Shown here: positions 13,874-17,584 of the stretch, one piece after another | Layout of the letters: each line of letters opens with the position of its first letter | How positions within the stretch are numbered: position 1 is the stretch's first letter | Assembly: GCA_946637575.1 (NCBI GenBank) | Contig: CAMPBJ010000004.1 | Span: 1 to 17,584 of the forward strand | Length of the DNA stretch: 17,584 bases | Direction of reading: 5' to 3' | Source: an uncultured Clostridia bacterium | Lineage (GTDB): Bacteria > Bacillota > Clostridia > Christensenellales > Borkfalkiaceae | Position numbers and translations under genes: made by a program | The notes under the pieces: generated by a model | What the model was told of the DNA's origin: nothing | The model's input: the letters and a program-made list of their open reading frames with translations, nothing else | Database searches by the model: none

Positions 13874-15549
13874 TGTTTCCCGTAGGTTTAGACAATTTCG
13901 GCGTACTCTTTTCGGGGTACTATATTATCTTTTACTTCGGCATTTCGATCGCGAACGCCGTCTTTTTGTATTTTTCTTCGGGAAAGAGCCTGCTTTCGCT
14001 ACAACAAAGCGGGTACAAGAACAAACGGTACTTAAAGTGGCTGGTCCACCCGGATACGCCGTATCTTTCCCGTCTTATGCTCTTATGTCTTTTGGGGTTT
14101 TTATTCTTCTGTCTTCTCTCGGTCTGCTTTTCGTCGGTCGCGTTTCCCGTCGGGGGCGCGTACGTCGGCTTTGCGTCTTACGTTCTTTTTACGGGTATGT
14201 ATATAAACTCCGAAAGAACGGTCAACGCCAAAGTTCCGCTGAATAAAACGCACAGGTTAAAAAGGCTTTCCGTAACTTTCGGGATCCTTCTGTTTGCGGC
14301 AACTTTCGGACTTTTGGTGCTTTCGGATCTTATCGCCTACGCCTCGGGCAGCGAGATAGTCGGCATGGTAAGGTATTCGCTTATCTGCGTTCTGCCTATC
14401 CTTTGCCCGTATATCCTGCTTCTTGCGAATTCGATAAACTATCCTTCGGAGCGCGCGATTACAAAAAAATACGTTAAGAGGACGACCGAAAAATTAGACC
14501 GCTCTAACGTTATAAAGATCGGCGTTACCGGAAGTTTCGGGAAAACGAGCGTAAAGGAGATATTAAAAACCGTTCTTTCGCAAAAGTACAGAGTTTTAGC
14601 GACGGACGGTTCTTATAACACCCCCGTCGGCATTGCGCTGTCCGTAAAAAAACTCGACAGCACGCACGACGTGTTTATCGCGGAGATGGGCGCAAGAAAT
14701 AAAGGCGATATAAAAGAACTCTCCGAAATAGTAAAACCGTCCATCGCGCTGCTTACTGGCATAAACAGTCAGCATTTAGAGAGTTTTAAGACGATAGAAA
14801 ACACAATGAGCACGAAGTTCGAACTTATCGAAAGCCTCGGTAAAAACGGAACGGCGTTTTTTTCCTCGGATAACGACGGCGCGGTGGAACTTTATAAAAA
14901 AGCAAACTGCGAAAAGTACCTTGCCGGCATAAATAAGGAAAACGCCGAAGTGTACGCCGAAAACATTAAAACGAGCGAAAGGGGAACGGAATTCACGCTC
15001 GCCTTTTCGTCGGGCGAAAAGATAGACTGCGTTACCACGCTTTTAGGTCGCCACAGCGTATCTAACGTCTGTCTTGCCGCCGCGGCGGCAAGGAGGATCG
15101 GACTTTCCCCCGAAGAGATCCGCGACGGGATCGCGCGCGTAACTTCGGTCGGGCATAGGTTAGAACTCGTGCCGAACAATAAAAATATCGTCATAATCGA
15201 CGACAGTTATAACTCGAACGAAGACGGAGCGAGGTCCGCTATGGAAGTTTTAGACGGGTTTAACGGCAGAAAGATCGTTTTAACGCCGGGGCTTGTCGAA
15301 CTCGGGAAGAGAGAGAACGTCGCAAACTACGAGTTCGGAAAGACGCTCTCAAGTCACGCGGATAAGGTCGTCGTCATCGGCAGGCACAACGCCGAAATGC
15401 TTATTAAAGGGCTTTTGGACGGCGGTATGAAAAAGGAAGACGTGTCCTTTGCGAAAACGTTAAACAAGGGCAACGAACTATTAAACGCGATGCTTAAAGA
15501 AGGGGACGTCGTTCTGTTTGAAAACGATCTGCCCGACAATTACAGTTAA
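13873..15549 (+). CDS. murF: MurF-type ligase with N-terminal membrane domain
   Basis: The 558-residue product adds D-Ala-D-Ala to UDP-MurNAc-tripeptide, completing the peptidoglycan precursor. Residues 1-190 hold about five hydrophobic segments (about 10-34, 66-88, 95-112, 133-155, 168-187), absent from E. coli MurF. The ligase follows: P-loop GVTGSFGKTS at 217-226 (Lys224), EMGARNKGDI at 271-280, NSQHLESF at 298-305, and DDSYNSN near residue 440. It ends in LFENDLPDNYS, which I recall from other clostridial membrane-type Mur ligases. The ATG overlaps the hydrolase stop by one base (TAATG). ddl lies downstream, which supports the substrate. Standard MurF is about 450 residues, so the membrane part accounts for the extra length. 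Confidence 0.88.
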   Translation: MFPVGLDNFGVLFSGYYIIFYFGISIANAVFLYFSSGKSLLSLQQSGYKNKRYLKWLVHPDTPYLSRLMLLCLLGFLFFCLLSVCFSSVAFPVGGAYVGFASYVLFTGMYINSERTVNAKVPLNKTHRLKRLSVTFGILLFAATFGLLVLSDLIAYASGSEIVGMVRYSLICVLPILCPYILLLANSINYPSERAITKKYVKRTTEKLDRSNVIKIGVTGSFGKTSVKEILKTVLSQKYRVLATDGSYNTPVGIALSVKKLDSTHDVFIAEMGARNKGDIKELSEIVKPSIALLTGINSQHLESFKTIENTMSTKFELIESLGKNGTAFFSSDNDGAVELYKKANCEKYLAGINKENAEVYAENIKTSERGTEFTLAFSSGEKIDCVTTLLGRHSVSNVCLAAAAARRIGLSPEEIRDGIARVTSVGHRLELVPNNKNIVIIDDSYNSNEDGARSAMEVLDGFNGRKIVLTPGLVELGKRENVANYEFGKTLSSHADKVVVIGRHNAEMLIKGLLDGGMKKEDVSFAKTLNKGNELLNAMLKEGDVVLFENDLPDNYS

Positions 15550-15615
15550 AAAGAATTAAACGAAAAGAAAAACTTAAAACACCAAAGCGGACTAATTTTG
15601 CGGAGGTGTTTTTTT

Positions 15616-16713
15616 ATGAAAAAAATTGCGGTTTTCTTCGGCGGGAAGTCTTTAGAGCACGACGTTTCGGTGATAACGGGGGTCCTTACCTTAAACTCGG
15701 TAAAGGGAAAGTACGAGCCCGTGCCTATCTTCGTTTCGCGGGATGGGGTGTTTTATACGGGCGAAGAACTCTTCGACATAGGGTTTTTTAGAGACGGAGT
15801 TATGACAAAAAAACTTACGCCCGTCACTTTGATCCCCGGCGACAACAGGTTGTACGCTATAAAAAAGAACAAGTTGAAACCGCTCTTTTCCATATCGTGC
15901 GCGGTGAACTGTATGCACGGCGAAAACGGGGAAGACGGGGTGATATCCGCGCTCTTAAAACTATCCGGCATTGCCTTCTGTTCGCCCAAAATGTTCGCGT
16001 CCTCGGTGTGTATGGATAAGGGGTTTTTAAAAACTTATCTTAACGGACTTAAAATAAAGACGGTAAAAGGAGTCGTTTTAGACGCGGTTTCGGGCGCGGA
16101 AGAGAAAATAAAAGGGCTTTCCTTCCCGCTTATTTTAAAACCGTGCAACGCCGGTTCTTCCATAGGGATCGAGATGGCGAGAAAAAAAGAAGAGGTTATC
16201 CCCGCTCTTCTTCGGGCGATGAAATACGACGGCAGAGTGCTCGTAGAAGAGTTTATCGAAAACGCGACCGAAATAAACTGCGCCGCGTTTAAGGGAAAGG
16301 AAGGGAAAATCTACGTTTCGCTCTGCGAAAAGCCGAAAAAAAGCGGAGATCTTCTGTCGTTTTCGGATAAGTACGAAAACGGCTCGCGCGAGTTCCCTGC
16401 TAAAATCGACGACGCGCTGTCCGAGAAAATACGCAAGATCACCGAGAAAATATACTTGGGGTTAGACGCGTCGGGCGTGATCCGCGTGGATTTTCTCGTA
16501 AAAGACGGCGCGGCTATCGTAAACGAAGTGAACGCCGTTCCGGGTTCGCTCGCCTACTATCTTTTCGCGGATACTCCGGAGGGACTTTCGGATATGCTTT
16601 CGGAGATGATAGAAAGGGCGGAACTCGAATTTTCAAAAGAGTCCACCAAGATAAAGAGTTTTAAGTCTGGTATTCTTTCCGGTTTGGGCGCAAAAGGCGG
16701 GAAACGCTTGTAA
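15616..16713 (+). CDS. ddl: D-alanine--D-alanine ligase
   Basis: The 365-residue ATP-grasp enzyme joins two D-Ala molecules. Landmarks: FFGGKSLEHDVSVITG at 7-22 with Glu14, HGENGEDGVISALL at 101-114, KPCNAGSSIGI at 175-185, KY at 252-253, RVDF at 290-293 and NEVNAVPGS at 303-311. The retained Lys-Tyr pair is that of D-Ala-D-Ala ligases rather than D-lactate-type enzymes. I chose the ATG at 15616, with GGAGGTG at 15602-15608 seven bases upstream, rather than an upstream TTG at 15598. The 66 bases after murF (15550-15615) contain no clear promoter or terminator, so co-transcription with murF is likely and gives a D-Ala-D-Ala supply operon. Confidence 0.95.
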   Translation: MKKIAVFFGGKSLEHDVSVITGVLTLNSVKGKYEPVPIFVSRDGVFYTGEELFDIGFFRDGVMTKKLTPVTLIPGDNRLYAIKKNKLKPLFSISCAVNCMHGENGEDGVISALLKLSGIAFCSPKMFASSVCMDKGFLKTYLNGLKIKTVKGVVLDAVSGAEEKIKGLSFPLILKPCNAGSSIGIEMARKKEEVIPALLRAMKYDGRVLVEEFIENATEINCAAFKGKEGKIYVSLCEKPKKSGDLLSFSDKYENGSREFPAKIDDALSEKIRKITEKIYLGLDASGVIRVDFLVKDGAAIVNEVNAVPGSLAYYLFADTPEGLSDMLSEMIERAELEFSKESTKIKSFKSGILSGLGAKGGKRL

Positions 16714-16736
16714 TAATTTTTTGGTTGTGTTACAAT
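16708..16736 (+). promoter_or_regulatory. Promoter for the isocitrate dehydrogenase gene
   Basis: TTGTAA (16708-16713, overlapping the ddl stop), a 17-base spacer and TACAAT (16731-16736). Transcription start near 16743 gives a 20-base leader that includes GGAG at 16754-16757. Confidence 0.7.
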
Positions 16737-16762
16737 ATACCAAAGAAAAACACGGAGAAGTT

Positions 16763-17584
16763 ATGGAAAAAATCAAGATGAAAACCCCGCTCGTCGAAAT
16801 GGACGGGGACGAGATGACGAGAGTTTTATGGGCGTGGATAAAAGAGATTTTAATTTGTCCGTTCGTTGACCTTAAAACCGAGTACTACGATCTGGGACTT
16901 AAAAACAGAGACTTTACGATGGATAAGGTTACCGAAGAGTCCGCGCTTGCCACCAAAAAGTACGGCGTCGCCGTAAAATGCGCGACGATAACTCCAAACT
17001 ATCAACGCGTGGAAGAGTATAACTTAAAAGAAATGTGGAAAAGTCCGAACGGAACTATCCGCGCTATTTTAGACGGCACGGTGTTCCGTTCGCCCATCAT
17101 CGTGGACGGTATAAAACCGTATATCCCGACCTGGAAAAAGCCGATCGTCATCGCAAGACACGCTTACGGCGACATCTATAAAGCGGTGGACGGCAAGGCG
17201 GGTAAGGGAAAGGCGGAACTTTCGTTCATCAACGAAAAAGGCGAACGCGAAGTAAAGGAAGTTTTCGACTTTAAAGACGGAGGCGTGGTTCTTGCCATGC
17301 ATAACACGAAAAAGAGTATCGAAAGTTTCGCTCGTTCCTGCTTTAACTACGCCTACGGGGTAGGTCTTCCGCTCTGGTTTTCCACAAAAGACACCATAAG
17401 CAAGATCTACGACGGGGAGTTTAAGGCGATATTTAACAGGATCTACGAGGAAGAATATAAGGAAAAGTTCGAAAAAGCCGGCTTGGAGTATATGTACACC
17501 TTAATAGACGACGTGGTCGCGCGGATCATACGATCTGAGGGCGGGGTCGTTTGGGCGTGCAAAAATTACGACGGCGACGTTATG
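16763..17584 (+). CDS. NADP-dependent isocitrate dehydrogenase (partial, N-terminal 274 codons)
   Basis: The gene runs off the window in frame, with no stop. The product is the eukaryote-like (type II, dimeric) NADP isocitrate dehydrogenase, resembling human IDH1: VEMDGDEMTRVLW, CATITPNYQRVEEYNLKEMWKSPNGTIR (substrate Ser, Asn, Arg), GTVFRSPII, ARHAYGDIY (Arg equal to human R132, Tyr equal to Y139), PLWFSTKDTI (Lys equal to K212) and LIDDVVA (metal Asp). It oxidises isocitrate to 2-oxoglutarate, making NADPH. The start has GGAG five bases upstream and a good promoter. All active-site residues visible so far are intact; the C-terminal part lies outside. Confidence 0.95.
   Translation, partial: MEKIKMKTPLVEMDGDEMTRVLWAWIKEILICPFVDLKTEYYDLGLKNRDFTMDKVTEESALATKKYGVAVKCATITPNYQRVEEYNLKEMWKSPNGTIRAILDGTVFRSPIIVDGIKPYIPTWKKPIVIARHAYGDIYKAVDGKAGKGKAELSFINEKGEREVKEVFDFKDGGVVLAMHNTKKSIESFARSCFNYAYGVGLPLWFSTKDTISKIYDGEFKAIFNRIYEEEYKEKFEKAGLEYMYTLIDDVVARIIRSEGGVVWACKNYDGDVM

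Noticed and set aside
15550..15615. Promoter or terminator between murF and ddl
   Set aside because: No paired -35/-10 boxes at normal spacing and no stem-loop with a T-run could be found.
15616..16713. Possible glycopeptide-resistance-type (D-Ala-D-Lac) ligase
   Set aside because: The Lys-Tyr pair (252-253) and surrounding pattern are those of ordinary D-Ala-D-Ala ligases, and no vanH- or vanX-like gene is nearby.
1..17584. Low numbers of CTAG (one seen) and CATG (about seven seen)
   Set aside because: CTAG scarcity is common in bacteria and CATG depends strongly on codon use, so these were not counted with the AGCT/GGCC signal.

Overview
The window reads as a stretch of bacterial chromosome packed with housekeeping genes. 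Composition is in the mid-40s percent GC by eye, with heavy use of ATA, AGA/AGG, GAA and AAA codons. The gene content points to a low-to-mid-GC Gram-positive, probably an uncultured Clostridia-like lineage: nth-obg-yhbY-nadD/yqeK-rsfS, tsaE-tsaB-rimI, a RibU transporter behind an FMN riboswitch, a MurF with an N-terminal membrane domain next to ddl, a DUF3343 protein beside a cysteine desulfurase-family protein, and an NfeD/SPFH pair. That placement is inference from gene families, not from a marker gene. No rRNA, tRNA, CRISPR array, insertion sequence or prophage gene was seen, and there is no gap over 300 bases.

Layout. 1-1164: the end of an NfeD-like gene, then an SPFH/band-7 membrane scaffold gene closed by a strong terminator. 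1171-3402: a DUF2156-GNAT fusion and a PucR-type HTH regulator. 3399-4012: two divergent small genes of unknown function. 4009-5484: a PLP-dependent cysteine desulfurase-like enzyme (minus strand), divergent from a DUF3343 Se/S-carrier-like protein. 5535-8374: nth, obg, an SGNH hydrolase and yhbY. 8371-9117: a minus-strand membrane protein of unknown function. 9200-10661: a nadD-yqeK fusion and rsfS. 10658-10891: a small minus-strand single-span membrane protein. 10971-11707: promoter, FMN riboswitch, terminator and ribU. 11708-16713: tsaE-tsaB-rimI, then an alpha/beta hydrolase, membrane-anchored murF and ddl (D-Ala-D-Ala synthesis and its addition to the peptidoglycan precursor). 16708-17584: promoter and the first 274 codons of an NADP-type isocitrate dehydrogenase.

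How the genes work together. Three functional groups stand out: translation and ribosome maintenance (Obg, YhbY, RsfS, and TsaE/TsaB for tRNA t6A), cofactor supply (NadD for NAD, RibU for riboflavin under FMN control, cysteine desulfurase with DUF3343 for sulfur or selenium handling) and cell-wall precursor synthesis (MurF, Ddl).

No obviously new multi-gene system is evident. The unusual signals are in the genome's grammar. Several genes without a Shine-Dalgarno have a -10 box exactly six bases before the start codon, implying leaderless mRNAs. All four convergent gene pairs overlap by exactly four bases at their stop codons. The palindrome AGCT appears to be absent and GGCC occurs only three times. 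One hydrolase gene seems to have only an ATA codon available as its start.
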